64,000 nt of DNA from Primula veris (GCA_963682055.1 OY821746.1:23750481-23814480); one strand, 5' to 3'; positions 1 through 9,509 are shown, numbered from the stretch's first letter. The notes: a model not told the origin generated them from the letters alone. Made by a program: numbers and translations.

Positions 1-930
1 GTTTATAGAGATGGATGCATGATGATCCCATGATGAGTTTTTCAATTGGAGAGGAGATCACAGGAAAATTAATAATTTTCGTCTAGAGAGAGAAAGATTT
101 AATGAAAAAAAAATAGAACGGCAATTCTATTTTGATCTAGAAGTTGAGCGTTAAAAATTCAAATAATGTCTCATAATTATCACTTTTAAATTTTAATTCT
201 CTCTAATTATCTATTATAAGTTTCATTCCCAATAGATACTATTTTTTATTACTATATAAATCTCAATAATTCTATTTTTAATCGTTCAATAGAAACAGAT
301 ATCAACACATTATTTCTCTTCCTAATACCTCTCACTCTCTATCACTTCTCTGAACCATCTCCATCCAAACTCCCTCTCTCTATGTCACACACTTTCTATC
401 TCCATAACCATGTTGACCTCGACTGCGTAGATTACCAAAGAATCCGGTGAGTGATTTTGTAGAGGTAAAGATAGAGAAATAGAGAAAATGAAGATCGAGA
501 GGAGAGAGAAGATGACCTCCGTGATAGAGATCGGTCCGATGATAAAAATGCAGCGATCTAAGGCCGGATTTCCGACAAATTTTAGTTGTTAGATTGCCAA
601 GATTCTCTCTCTTTCTCCCCATCTATTTATATATGTATATATATGTGTGTGTGTGCGTGTTTATGTATCTCGAATTAAAAGTCTTGGATCCGAGATCTGC
701 TTTTAAGGTTATGCATCACAATCGAGGTCATAACTATCTTCTAAGCCTTTTGTTCTTTTATGTGATTTGATAAATTTGAATTATTAATTTGGGAATTAGG
801 GTTTTTATTAGTAATTGGAAACTTTTTGCAACGATTTGTGAGCAATCTGAATAAAACTTATTTGAAAAGGTAAGCCAATAATCAAATATTAGCTAATACT
901 CAACGATTTGTCAGAAATTTTATGTTTTGA
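1..930. other. AT-rich spacer, no gene seen
   Basis: I see no convincing coding sequence here. The stretch is AT-rich, with a pyrimidine-rich patch around 320-400, its purine-rich counterpart around 470-520, and a short TA/TG run near 630-660. The longest open frame (380-622, minus) has no recognisable family features and falls in this biased composition. Confidence 0.5.
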
Positions 931-939
931 GTTTTTATT

Positions 940-2060
940 TTCGAGTTTGGCTGTTTTGGTGCTCAAACAAGGCGCGTTTTATGGCTGATTTGCTGTTTGT
1001 TTTGGTGCTTTTTCAAGCATGTATAGGGCTGATTTTGAGGCTGAAACGAGCCCGTTTTAGGGCTGATTTGGGGTCTATTTTGGTGCCAAATCGAGTCTAT
1101 TTTAGTGGTGAATTGGAGTCTGTTTCGGGGATGAATCGGACTCCGGTTCGAGACTACCGGTTCACGGCTAAAACAGCCTCTTAGTTCAGGAGTTATTTGG
1201 CAGGTTGTATATAGCCATGTGCCGAGTTATGTTTTCATCAATTTGTACCCTTAAAGTGTTCGATGAAATATCCGAGTTTCGTGCGATAGATTTCTGCCAG
1301 TATATATGATATTGCTACTTTAACTATAATTTGTTTTGTGACCTAAAAGAACAACAAATATCTATTTGTTACATTTCTATTGTATTCGGACCGTATGCTT
1401 TTTGTTTATAGAATTTTCTTGTAATTTATTACTTTCTCGTTGGATTGGTTGACTGTGATTTATAGTTCAGTTGTGAGTTGGGACAATTACTGGATTGTTT
1501 TTTTTTTTATTTCAATGTTATTGAGACCGTTTTGGAGTGGTTTTTGGAATGGTTTTGGATGGTTTTTGGTGTTTCAAGTTTATTTGAACAAGAGTGGTGG
1601 CAGAACTCGTTTCAAGGTTGAGACAGGTTCCGATTTGGGGATGAAAACGAGTTCATTTCGGGACTAAAATGAGCTCGTTTTGGAGCTGAAGCACATCTCG
1701 TGTTGGGGCTGAAATGGGGCTCGTCTTGCGGTTGAAACGGAACACGTTTCGGCTGAGACGGAGCACGTTTCGGCTGTTTTGGTGATGAAACGAGCCTCGG
1801 TTTTGGGCTGAAACAGGGAGCATTTTAGGGCATATTTACGCATGTTTTGCGGTCTATTTTGGTGCTTAATCGAACCCGTTATAAGGCTGATTTTAGTGTC
1901 CGTTTTGGGGCTGGAACAAGCCTGTTTTAGTGGTGATTTGGAGTCTGTTTTGGTGCTAAATCCAGTCCATTTTATGGCTGAATTGGAGACTGTTCAGGGG
2001 CTGAATCGGACTACAGTTCGAGGCTAGAACAGGTTTCGGTTCGAGGCTAAAACATGCTCA
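940..2060. repeat. Degenerate short repeats (GGGCTGAAACGAGC-like)
   Basis: Two blocks (about 940-1185 and 1530-2060) are built from diverged copies of a short G-rich motif of the type GGGCTGAAACGAGC followed by a TTTT-rich spacer. Variants include gctgaatcggac and gctgaaacgagcc. Less repetitive AT-rich sequence lies between them. Open frames across the blocks (927-1184, 1440-1667, 1842-2027) are by-products of the repeat and carry no recognisable domain. I cannot assign the repeat to a transposon family. Confidence 0.55.
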
Positions 2061-2129
2061 AAATGGTAAATGTTTGTATGATTTTAAGGGTACATGTTTG
2101 TATGATTCTATTTAGTAACTATATACATC

Positions 2130-2206
2130 TGTAAGCTCAAAATGGTAAGAGCGCTTGTACCAACACCGAGGTTTAAGAGTTTGGTGGTTCGAATCCATCC
2201 GGATTT
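2130..2206 (+). repeat. tRNA-like Pol III promoter sequence (SINE-like head)
   Basis: The sequence contains an A-box-like TGGTAAGAGCGC (from about 2142) and, about 45 bp later, a perfect B-box-type GGTTCGAATCC (from about 2190), followed by a T-rich run. This is the arrangement of a tRNA-derived SINE head. The flanks do not fold into a clear acceptor stem, so I do not call a functional tRNA gene. The same B-box block occurs on the opposite strand at about 2550-2585, next to the inverted minisatellite. Confidence 0.45.
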
Positions 2207-2239
2207 TATTTTTTTAATTTGAATTAAATTATAGTTCTT

Positions 2240-2490
2240 TCAAAAGTGCATCTGCTTCAGCTGAAAGTGCATCTTGTTCAGCTAAAAATGCATATGGTTA
2301 AGCTGAAAATGCATCTGGTTCACCTGAAAGTGCATCTAGTTCAGCTAAAACTGCATCTAATTCATCTCAAAATACATCTAGTTCAGTCAAAAGTGCATCT
2401 AATTCATCTCAAAATGCATCTAGTTTAGTCGAAAATGCATATAGTTTAGTCGAAAGTACATGTAGTTCAGTCGAAAGTGCATAATGTTTA
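2240..2490 (+). repeat. Minisatellite array, about 21-bp unit, forward
   Basis: About eleven to twelve diverged copies of a unit of the form AGTGCATCTNGTTCAGCTGAA run head to tail. The unit length is a multiple of three, so the array reads as an open frame rich in HLVQLKV-type repeats. That frame is a product of the repeat and is not called as a gene. Confidence 0.75.
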
Positions 2491-2544
2491 ATATAAACAC
2501 AATATAATTCACAAAATAAAGTGCATATGCCTTATTTTGAATTA

Positions 2545-2860
2545 AAAAAAGCAAATTCGGATGGATTCGAACCATCAATCTCTTGAACATTATGCACTTT
2601 CAACTGAATTAGATGCATTTTGAAATGAACAAGATGTACTTTCAGCTGAACCAGATGCACTTTTGGCTGAACCGGATGCACTTTTGGCTGAACCAGATAC
2701 ACTTTTGGCTGAACCAGATGCACTTTTGGCAGAATTATATGCACTTTTATTGAACTATATGCACTTTTAACTGAACCATATGCACTTTTGACTGAACTAT
2801 ATTCATTTTCGACTTACTATATGCATTTTTACCATAACTATATGTATTTTCAACTAAATT
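2545..2860 (-). repeat. Same minisatellite, inverted, left part
   Basis: The array at 2585-2860 is the reverse complement of the unit seen at 2240-2490 (on the plus strand it reads GATGCACTTTTGGCTGAACC and variants). At its left edge, about 2550-2590, lies an inverted copy of the tRNA-like B-box block. The two oppositely oriented arrays, about 60-100 bp apart, could form a long imperfect hairpin. The array is interrupted at 2861 by the Cassandra-type element. Confidence 0.7.
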
Positions 2861-3014
2861 TGTGACGACCCAGATTTCCAGGAAGGAAATTATGTGGTGC
2901 GGTGTTGTGCATCAGTCCCACATTACCCAGATATGAGAGTACTCATGTGGTATATGAGCTTAAAGATCAATTTTCTATCAACAAGTCCTTTTAAAACTGT
3001 GCGGTACAATAGCG

Positions 3015-3092
3015 AGGACGAAACTCCACAGTTAAGCGTGCTTAGCTTGGAGTAGTACCAGGATGAGTGACCTCCTCTAGGAAGTTGTGCCA
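3015..3092 (+). repeat. 5S rRNA-derived segment in left LTR
   Basis: The sequence resembles the internal control region of plant 5S rRNA: GTTAAGCGTGCTTAG (A-box region), GGAGTAGTACCAGGATG (intermediate element) and GATGAGTGACCTCC (C-box). It is part of the LTR and not a ribosomal gene. In Cassandra elements this segment carries Pol III promoter boxes. Confidence 0.8.
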
Positions 3093-3413
3093 AAGCGGAC
3101 AATATTGTTGATACGGGCGTGGCGATTTGGTCTGTGGGGCCGAGTCGTTATAGGTGGTATCGGAGCCTCTATTTGGCCGGAAATGTGGGGATTAGCACGA
3201 GTGTGTGGGCCCCTGAAGGACGACGTGCCCGACGAGAACGTTGTGCCTAAAGGGGGGTGATTGTGACGACCCAGATTTCCCGGAAGGAATTTCTGTGGTG
3301 CGGTGTTGTGCGTCAGTTCCACATCGTCCAGATATGAGAGTACTCGTGTGATAAATGAGTTTAAAGATCCATTTTCTATAAACAAGGCATTTTAAAGCCG
3401 TGCGGCACAAAAG

Positions 3414-3490
3414 CGAGAACGGAACTCCACAGTTAAGCATGCTTAGCTTGGAGTAGTACCAGGATGGATGACCCTCATGGAAAGTTGTGC
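3414..3490 (+). repeat. 5S rRNA-derived segment in right LTR
   Basis: This is the second copy of the 5S-like segment, again with ACTCCACAGTTAAGC, GGAGTAGTACCAGGATG and a C-box-like GGATGACC. It differs from the left copy at several positions, so the two LTRs have diverged since insertion. Confidence 0.8.
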
Positions 3491-3557
3491 CAAAATGGAC
3501 AATATTGTTGATACGGGCGTGGCGGTTCGGTCCGTGTGGCCGGGTCGTTACAAAATT

Positions 3558-3850
3558 AGATACACTTTCAGATAAACCAGATGTACTTTTAGTTGAAGCA
3601 GATGCACTTTTAGCTGAATTATATGCATACGCACTTTTATTGAACAATATTTACTTTCAACTGAATTGTATGCACTTTCGATGGAAGTAGATGCAGCTGA
3701 ATTGAATGCACTTTCGATTAAACTATATGCACTTTCGACTTGACTATATGCACTTTTATTGAACTACATATGCTTTTGACCGAACTATATGCACTTTCGA
3801 CTGAATTATATGTATTTTCGACTGAACTAGATGCACTTTTAGCTCATTTA
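3558..3850 (-). repeat. Same minisatellite, inverted, right part
   Basis: This continues the array cut by the Cassandra-type insertion. Units on the plus strand read GATGCACTTTTAGCTGAAYT and variants. With 2585-2860 it forms one interrupted inverted array. Confidence 0.7.
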
Positions 3851-3911
3851 GATTAAAAAAAGGTAATTTTTCAAGAATAAATCACTGTTATGTGAAAAAA
3901 TCAACTTTTTG

Positions 3912-3920
3912 ATGGAAAAA
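3912..3920. repeat. MULE target-site duplication, left
   Basis: ATGGAAAAA directly abuts the left TIR and is identical to 9501-9509. Confidence 0.92.
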
Positions 3921-4031
3921 GAGATAATTAATGTTAAGTGTATTCAACTTTCAGCTCATTTCGATTTACTATATTCAACTTTCAACCTTTTGATTTAGTA
4001 TACTGGACTAAATAAATTATTTTGATTTAGT
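3921..4031 (+). repeat. MULE terminal inverted repeat, left
   Basis: It begins GAGATAATTAATGTTAAG and ends TTTTGATTTAGT. It pairs with the reverse complement of 9390-9500, with about two mismatches in 111 bp. Similarity fades just past 4031. It probably carries the transposase promoter. Confidence 0.93.
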
Positions 4032-4289
4032 GTTATTCCGTCTGTTTTAACGGAGAGAAGCTCTGCACGTGACCTCACGTGCCTGTTAATTGACGGTGTG
4101 AAGGGTAAAATTGTCTTTTCACAAACTTAACGAAATATAAACATTTCTATCCATTACAGCACATATTATTACATACATATATATACATACATAAATATAT
4201 AGGGTTTATAATTCCCAAATTAAAACACAATTAATTAGGGTTCCAATCACAGTTGTATTGAGTGCAATCACATCTAAATTAGGGTTCCA

Positions 4290-7200
4290 ATGGTGCCTAA
4301 TGCTATACCTAAATGGAGAGTTAGGGGTGACAATGAAAGCGCTCCAACTTATGGTAAGTCGTTTTTTCTTCTTATCTAAATTATAAATTTACATGTTAGG
4401 GTTTATGTTAGATTAGGGTTTATGTTAGAATTTTCAATTAATGATTTTTAATTTAAGTTTGAATTTAAAAATGTGTACTTCAAATTAAAAACATGCACTT
4501 AAAAATCTGTAATATTTTTATTGCAGACATGAACAGTTCTCAATTTTCTATTGAATATCATCATGGGGGTTTTTTTGAATGGGAAAAAAAGCGAGGAAAT
4601 CCTGTAGGTTATGGTGATGGGTTGATAGGTTATGTTGATAATTGTGAAGTTGATGAACTTAATTACCTCTCTATAGTAGGAATGGCAGCTAATTTTGGTT
4701 GGATGGATGTCAGGTATTTGTACTTTAAAAGGGTAGGTGCAAAATTTGACACTGGTATTACTAAAATTCAGTATGATAATGATGCCAAAGCAATAAAACA
4801 ATTTATAGATGGTAATAGGGTTGTTCAAATATATTGTGAGGGTTATTATGATGATGAGAATGATAATGGAGAAAGTAGTAGTTTTGATGATGAGTCTTGG
4901 TCCGGTGAAGAAGAGGTTGACATGGGTGAAAGTGAGGAGTTTTCTGATTATGTTGATAGTGATGGGGAAGAAATGGAAAAAATAAGTGATGTTATAGTTG
5001 ATGTAGGGGAGAAATATGATCTGAGAGAACCTAGATGTGCCTCAATGCCAAGTTATGAGGATTTTGTTCAGAATATTGGTGAAAGTGGTGTTCTTAAGGA
5101 AGGTATAATTGATTCTGATGAGGAGTTTCCTGAGCATGTTGGTTCAGATACAGATGAAGAAAATTATCAAGTGAAGTTCCCTGTGTTTGCAAAATCAGAC
5201 TTAGACAATGTACAACTAAAATTAGGTATGAAGTTTGCTACTGCAGATGAATTTAAAGATGCTATTAGAGAGTATTCTGTTCAGCAAGGTAAGAGCATTA
5301 AATACAAAGTACAAGCTAAGAAAAAAATGTATTTATATTGTTCAAACTCTAATGAGCAAGGGGTTGTGTGTCAATGGTCAATGTATTGTGGTAAATTGCC
5401 AAATGAATTGACTGTACAAATCAAAACATATGTTGATAACCACACATGTACTAGAGCCTATAAAATTGCTAGTGTTAAGCCTAGATACATTGCTAAAAAG
5501 TTCTTAGAAATGATAAGAATCAACCCTAAGTGGCCAGTAAAAAACTTTAGGATACATGTAGCAAAGGCACTTGAGGCTCATGTTTCATTGTCAAAAGCTT
5601 ATAGTTCCTTTAAAATTGCCAAAACCACAATTAAAGGTACAACAGGGGAACAATATGACCTACTTTGGGACTACTGTACTGAGTTAAGAAGAACCAATGT
5701 TGGGTCAACAATTCAGATGAAAGTGAAAAAGGGGGCTGGGGAAAATGGTGAAGATGTGTTTAGGAGTATTTATATTTGCTGGGGTGCTCTTAAAAGAGGG
5801 TTTGTAGAGGGTTGTAGGCCTTTTATTGGTATAGATGGCACTCATTTGAGTGGTCCTCATAGAGGGGTTTTGCTCACAGCAGTGGCTATTGATGCCAACA
5901 ACTGCATTTATCCCTTTGCATATGCAATTGTTGGTAATGAGAATTACAAAACCTGGAAATGGTTCATCAAGCTGATGGTGAAGGATTTAAACATAGAAAG
6001 GGCTGAGGATTACACATTTATTTCTGACAAGCAGAAGGTAATGTTTTTCATGTTATATATTTTTTTTATTTGCACTATTTATCTACCTGATTACATGTTA
6101 TAATGTATTTTTCATGTAATAATGTTAGGGTTTAATCAAAGCAATGGACAAAATCCTACCTGGTGGTGAACACAGATTCTGTGTCTGGCATCTCTACAAT
6201 AATTTTAAATTATTGCACAAAGGTGTTGCTTTGAAGAATGGAGTTTGGAAGGCAGCTGGTGCCACAACAAAACCACACTTTAATGCTGCTCTTGAGGAGA
6301 TTAAGGCACTTGATCCAACTGCTTATGAATGGTTAGCCTCCAAACCAGGTGAACAATGGAGCAAATCACACTTCTCCACTCATTCTAAGTGTGACTTGCT
6401 ATTAAATAATTTATGTGAAAGTTTTAATGGTGCTATAAAAGAAGCAAGGTGTAAACCTATTTTAGAAATGCTTGAGGATCTTAGGTTATACTTGATGGAA
6501 TTTGCAATGAAAAGAAAAATAGCCATAGAAAGACTCCAAACCATGTCAACATTGTGCCCAATAATAGCTGAAAAACTTGAGAAAAGGGGAAAAATATCAC
6601 ATGGGTATATTATTTCATTTAATGGTAACTCTGGATTTGAGGTGGCTGGTACTTTTAGAACATATGCCTTAGATCTCCATCATAGATGGTGTGGTTGTAG
6701 GAGTTGGCAATTAAGTGGTATCCCCTGCTCACATGCAATTGCATGTATAAATTATATGGGCTACAATTTAGAAAATTATGTGCACTTGTGTTATAGTAAG
6801 GAGGTGTACAAAAAGACTTATTCTAACATGTTAGTGCCAATTAATGGCAAGGATATGTGGAGTAAAAGTGGGAAACCTAAGTTATTACCACCAGATGTTG
6901 CTATAATGGCTGGTAGGCCTAAGAAAGCTAGGAGAAAGGGGCCTGGGGAACCAAAAAATCCAACAAAAATATCAAGAGTGGGCACAATTATCAAGTGTAG
7001 CATATGTAAAAAAGAAGGACACAACAAAAAAACATGTGGCAGACCTGAAAAAGCTAACAAAAGGCCAAAAAAGAAAGCTAAAAAAAATGTTGTATCCCCA
7101 CATCAACTTGTCGATGAAAGTGATGAAAGTGATGATAGTGATTCTGCAAATGAAGCTAATGATGGGGTGGATTCTTTTCAAGTGGATGGAGCTAGTGAGG

Positions 7201-7846
7201 GTTTAAAAAGAGTTATTGATGGTTTAGAACATTTTGTGGAGGCTAATGTGAGTGGAGTTGATGCTAGAGAACAACTAGAAGAGTTTGATGTTTTTGAGAT
7301 GATGTGTGAGAGAGAAGAGAGGGAGAGGTTGTGGGGTGATGATCAGAATAGTCAAAATGATGAGGATGATAATGGTTTTAGCACACAAGCAAGTGGTGTT
7401 ACACAAGCTAGTGGAAATGTTTTAGTAAATGAGCAACTTCAAACTACACCAGAAATAGTCCAACCAGATCCACAAATTAAGAAAAAACTCCCTGTAAGTA
7501 TAGTATTTTAATGAACATGCTCTTATTTAACTTAGTTTTTTAGTGCACTACTTTTGATAATATTTGTTTAACTATCATGTTTTAATATGTACAGGTCAGG
7601 AGGAGCACAAGAATCATGTTCTCACCAAACAAACAGTCAAATGAGGTGAGTTTTGTAGATTTATCAGATGAAGGACAAAACGATGGCACCATACATGCTG
7701 GTATAATTAATAAACCAGAAAAAAGGCCCAAAGATTTGCTTAAAGGCCAAATCTACAAAAATGGAAAGCGCTATGCTTCACCAGCAGCCTTCAAAGTGGC
7801 ACTTGAACATGAAAGAATTGCAAGGCAAAAGAGTGGGTCCAAATGA
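4290..7846 (+). CDS. MULE transposase (mudrA-like), 1063 aa, four exons
   Basis: Exons are 4290-4353, 4527-6037, 6129-7493 and 7595-7846; all introns are GT-AG and the joined frame is open. I prefer ATG 4290 to an in-frame ATG at 4493 because the latter lies inside intron 1 (acceptor TTGCAG at 4521-4526). Residues about 25-135 resemble the PB1-like domain of plant MULE proteins, followed by an acidic linker. A MuDR-type DNA-binding domain lies at about 250-330. The MULE transposase core has Asp458 in GIDGTH, Asp522 in ISDKQKG and Glu622 in CESFNG, the expected DDE set. A SWIM zinc finger follows (C713-x-C715-x9-C725-x-H727), then a CCHC knuckle (C815-x2-C818-x4-H823-x4-C828). The basic and acidic tail ends after KSGSK. 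It should act in the nucleus on the 111-bp TIRs. Residue assignments follow the family pattern and were not tested. Confidence 0.92.
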
Positions 7847-8555
7847 GTATCTTTTCAAATTTAGGTTAGTTTAAATGTTTGGTATTTTGGACATGTGTGA
7901 GCATGTGTATCCTGTTGAACTTTTTTATTTTGTGAGCATGTATGAGCTCTTCAAGTAGATGTTGATTTAAATGTTTGATGTTTTGGACAAGATGTTGGTT
8001 TATGTGGAAGTTTATGATGATGTGAAAGTTTATGTGTAATTTTGGTATTTTGAACTTGTTATCACTTTGCTATTATGGAATTTCTTGTTAATTTAAGTGT
8101 TTATTAAATTTCATGTCACTTTGATGTCAGTTTATGGCTAGTTTGTTAGAAAAAACAGGTCACAATTGTGATCAATTTGCAGGTCAAAAGCAGGTGCTAA
8201 ATTTCAGGTAAGTGATCAAATTTGTGATCAATTTGCAGGTTCTAATGGGTGCTAAACAATTTAAATGTGCTAAATTTCATTTTATGATCAGATTTGTGAT
8301 CAATTTGCAGGTCCTATTGGGTACTAAGTAATGAGCTGGTCCAATTAGGTGTGATCAGAATTGTCAAATTTCAGTAAGAAAAGATCTCGGAATGGCAGGT
8401 AAGTAAATGTAATCAGAATTTGTTTACTTTTATCAGAATTATTTGCTATGAAATTACAGTACAAAAACATGAAACAACATGAAAAAACACATTTCATTTC
8501 ATTCCACATTACATAATTCATTACATTTCTCACACACCAATACATTACATAAGCT
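7847..8555. repeat. Spacer between convergent MULE genes, tandem repeats
   Basis: This is the shared 3' region of the two MULE genes. About 8150-8350 contains three to four diverged copies of a 55-65 bp unit built on TTGTGATCAATTTGCAGGT followed by TGGGTGCTAAA. Earlier, 7860-8050 repeats short phrases such as GATGTTGGTTTATG and GTTTATGTGGAAG. No coding sequence is seen. Each gene presumably ends its transcript here, but I cannot place the polyadenylation sites. Confidence 0.6.
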
Positions 8556-9152
8556 CTAATACAACTGATTTTTTTCTTTTTCATCATCCAAACAGAGCAC
8601 CATCATCACTAGAAATAAAGCTAAAATAGCCAAAAACACCAAAAAAAAATTCTTACAAACCCCATTACTTTCTTTCAGTCCTATTTTCTTCAACTTCAAT
8701 GCCTCAATCATCATTTTTTCAAGCTGCTTTTTCTCATTAGCCAAAATTGCATTTTTTTCCTCCAATATGTTTTTCTCATTACACAGAACTGCATTTTTTT
8801 CCTCCAATGTGTTTTTCTCATTAGACAGAACTGCATTTTTTTTCTCCACTGTGTTTTTTTCAGTAGCCAAGACTGCCATTTTCTCATCCATTATGTTTTT
8901 CTCATTAGCCAGTACCAAAATTTCCTCCTCCAATGTGTTTTTCTCATTAGCCAAGAGCAAAATTTTTTCCTTCATTGTATTTTTGGATTTCAGTAAACCA
9001 GGAATTATGTTAACTGCTCGAGCACACATTGGTGGGTCATACCAATGAAAAAAATTGCAGCTTTTGATTCTGCAAGTATAGTACCTTCTTCCTGGATTAA
9101 TATCCGTTCAAGATGTTGTTAAAAGAGCTGGTTCTTTGCATAAACAGAGCAT
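8556..9152 (-). pseudogene. GRF zinc finger, coiled-coil, membrane-anchor protein (one stop)
   Basis: Read from ATG 9152, the frame begins MLCLCKEPALLTTS, meets one TGA (9110-9108), and continues in frame as TDINPGRRYYTC, then KSCNFFHWYD, to a stop at 8556. This matches a GRF-type zinc finger (CxC, NPGRRF, C, CxFFxWxD), with the TGA exactly where the family has Trp in TSWT. Downstream are six 14-residue repeats of the form (N/I)AVLANEKNTLEEK, about 8963-8712, each two heptads, predicting a coiled coil. A basic linker, a roughly 20-residue hydrophobic segment (FFLVFLAILALFLVMMVLCL) and an acidic/basic tail follow, as in a tail-anchored protein. It converges on the transposase gene. If the TGA is real, an internal ATG at 9029 would give a 157-aa coiled-coil/TM protein without the finger. 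Its role in transposition is unknown. Confidence 0.75.
8712..8963 (-). repeat. Six tandem 42-bp coding repeats
   Basis: Six 42-bp units encode the 14-residue coiled-coil repeats. On the plus strand each reads roughly TTTTTCTCATTAGCCAGAAC followed by a TTTTTTCC-rich part. The copies keep the reading frame and the heptad hydrophobic positions. Confidence 0.85.
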
Positions 9153-9389
9153 GGTGTGTGTGTGTGTGGGGGGGGGGTGTGTTTCTGTTGATGTGAGAGA
9201 GAGAGAGATATGAAAATAGATATAAGTAGGCAGTCCAGTCTACAGTGAAAATTTTGGTCACTTTTGGGGGGAAATTTCTTTGTCAATTTTGGAGGGAAAT
9301 ATTTTTGTCATTTTTGGAGGGAATTTTTTGGGTATATTGGTCATTTCCACATTTTACAAGGTTTCTCTGGTTAAATTTAACAGATTTAT

Positions 9390-9500
9390 ACTAAATCAAA
9401 ATAATTTATTTAGTCCAGTATACTAAATCAAAAAGTTGAAAGTTGAGTATAGTAAATCGAAATGAGCTGAAAGTTGAATACACTTAACATTAATTATCTC
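9390..9500 (-). repeat. MULE terminal inverted repeat, right
   Basis: This is the reverse complement of 3921-4031. The visible differences are one T/C near the TATAYTCAAC stretch and one C/T near CAAYTTTTTGAT. It probably drives the convergent GRF/coiled-coil gene. Confidence 0.93.
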
Positions 9501-9509
9501 ATGGAAAAA
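9501..9509. repeat. MULE target-site duplication, right
   Basis: ATGGAAAAA directly abuts the right TIR and is identical to 3912-3920. Confidence 0.92.

Larger units (their letters stand above)
2861..3552 (+). mobile_element. Cassandra-type TRIM retrotransposon, complete
   Basis: Two direct LTRs, 2861-3152 and 3262-3552, start with TG; the right one ends in CA and the left one in TA, a single change. Just inside the left LTR, 3153-3166 contains TGGTATCGGAGC, one base from the TGGTATCAGAGC primer-binding site complementary to plant initiator Met-tRNA. Just before the right LTR is a polypurine tract, AAAGGGGGGTGA (about 3249-3260). The internal region is only about 110 bp and encodes nothing, as expected of a terminal-repeat retrotransposon in miniature. 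A 5-bp duplication, AAATT, flanks it (2856-2860 and 3553-3557). Each LTR holds a 5S rRNA-derived segment, the hallmark of Cassandra. It sits inside the inverted minisatellite. Confidence 0.9.
3921..9500 (+). mobile_element. Complete two-gene Mutator-like element (MULE)
   Basis: The 5580-bp element is bounded by 111-bp terminal inverted repeats (3921-4031 and 9390-9500) that differ at about two positions. It is flanked by a perfect 9-bp target duplication, ATGGAAAAA (3912-3920 and 9501-9509), the size diagnostic of Mutator. It carries a spliced, uninterrupted transposase gene on the plus strand (4290-7846) and a convergent gene on the minus strand (9152-8556). The two start codons lie 259 and 238 bp inside their TIRs, so each TIR probably supplies a promoter, as in maize MuDR. 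Near-identical TIRs and an intact transposase indicate a recent insertion that may still be functional. Confidence 0.93.

Noticed and set aside
380..622. Minus-strand open frame near the left edge
   Set aside because: Low-complexity GA/CT-biased sequence and no recognisable family.
2130..2206. A functional tRNA gene
   Set aside because: A- and B-box-like words are present, but no acceptor stem pairing or sensible anticodon arm could be drawn.
2246..2744. Repeat-rich open frames (HLVQLKV-type) in the minisatellite
   Set aside because: They exist only because the repeat unit is a multiple of three, and the same type of frame occurs on both strands of the inverted arrays.
3077..3647. Minus-strand open frames across the Cassandra element
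   Set aside because: They run through LTRs and the internal non-coding region; TRIM elements encode no protein.
4493..4526. An earlier in-frame ATG as the start of the transposase
   Set aside because: It lies inside intron 1: TTGCAG at 4521-4526 is a good acceptor, and joining to the small first exon at 4290-4353 gives a seamless frame with a better-placed ATG.
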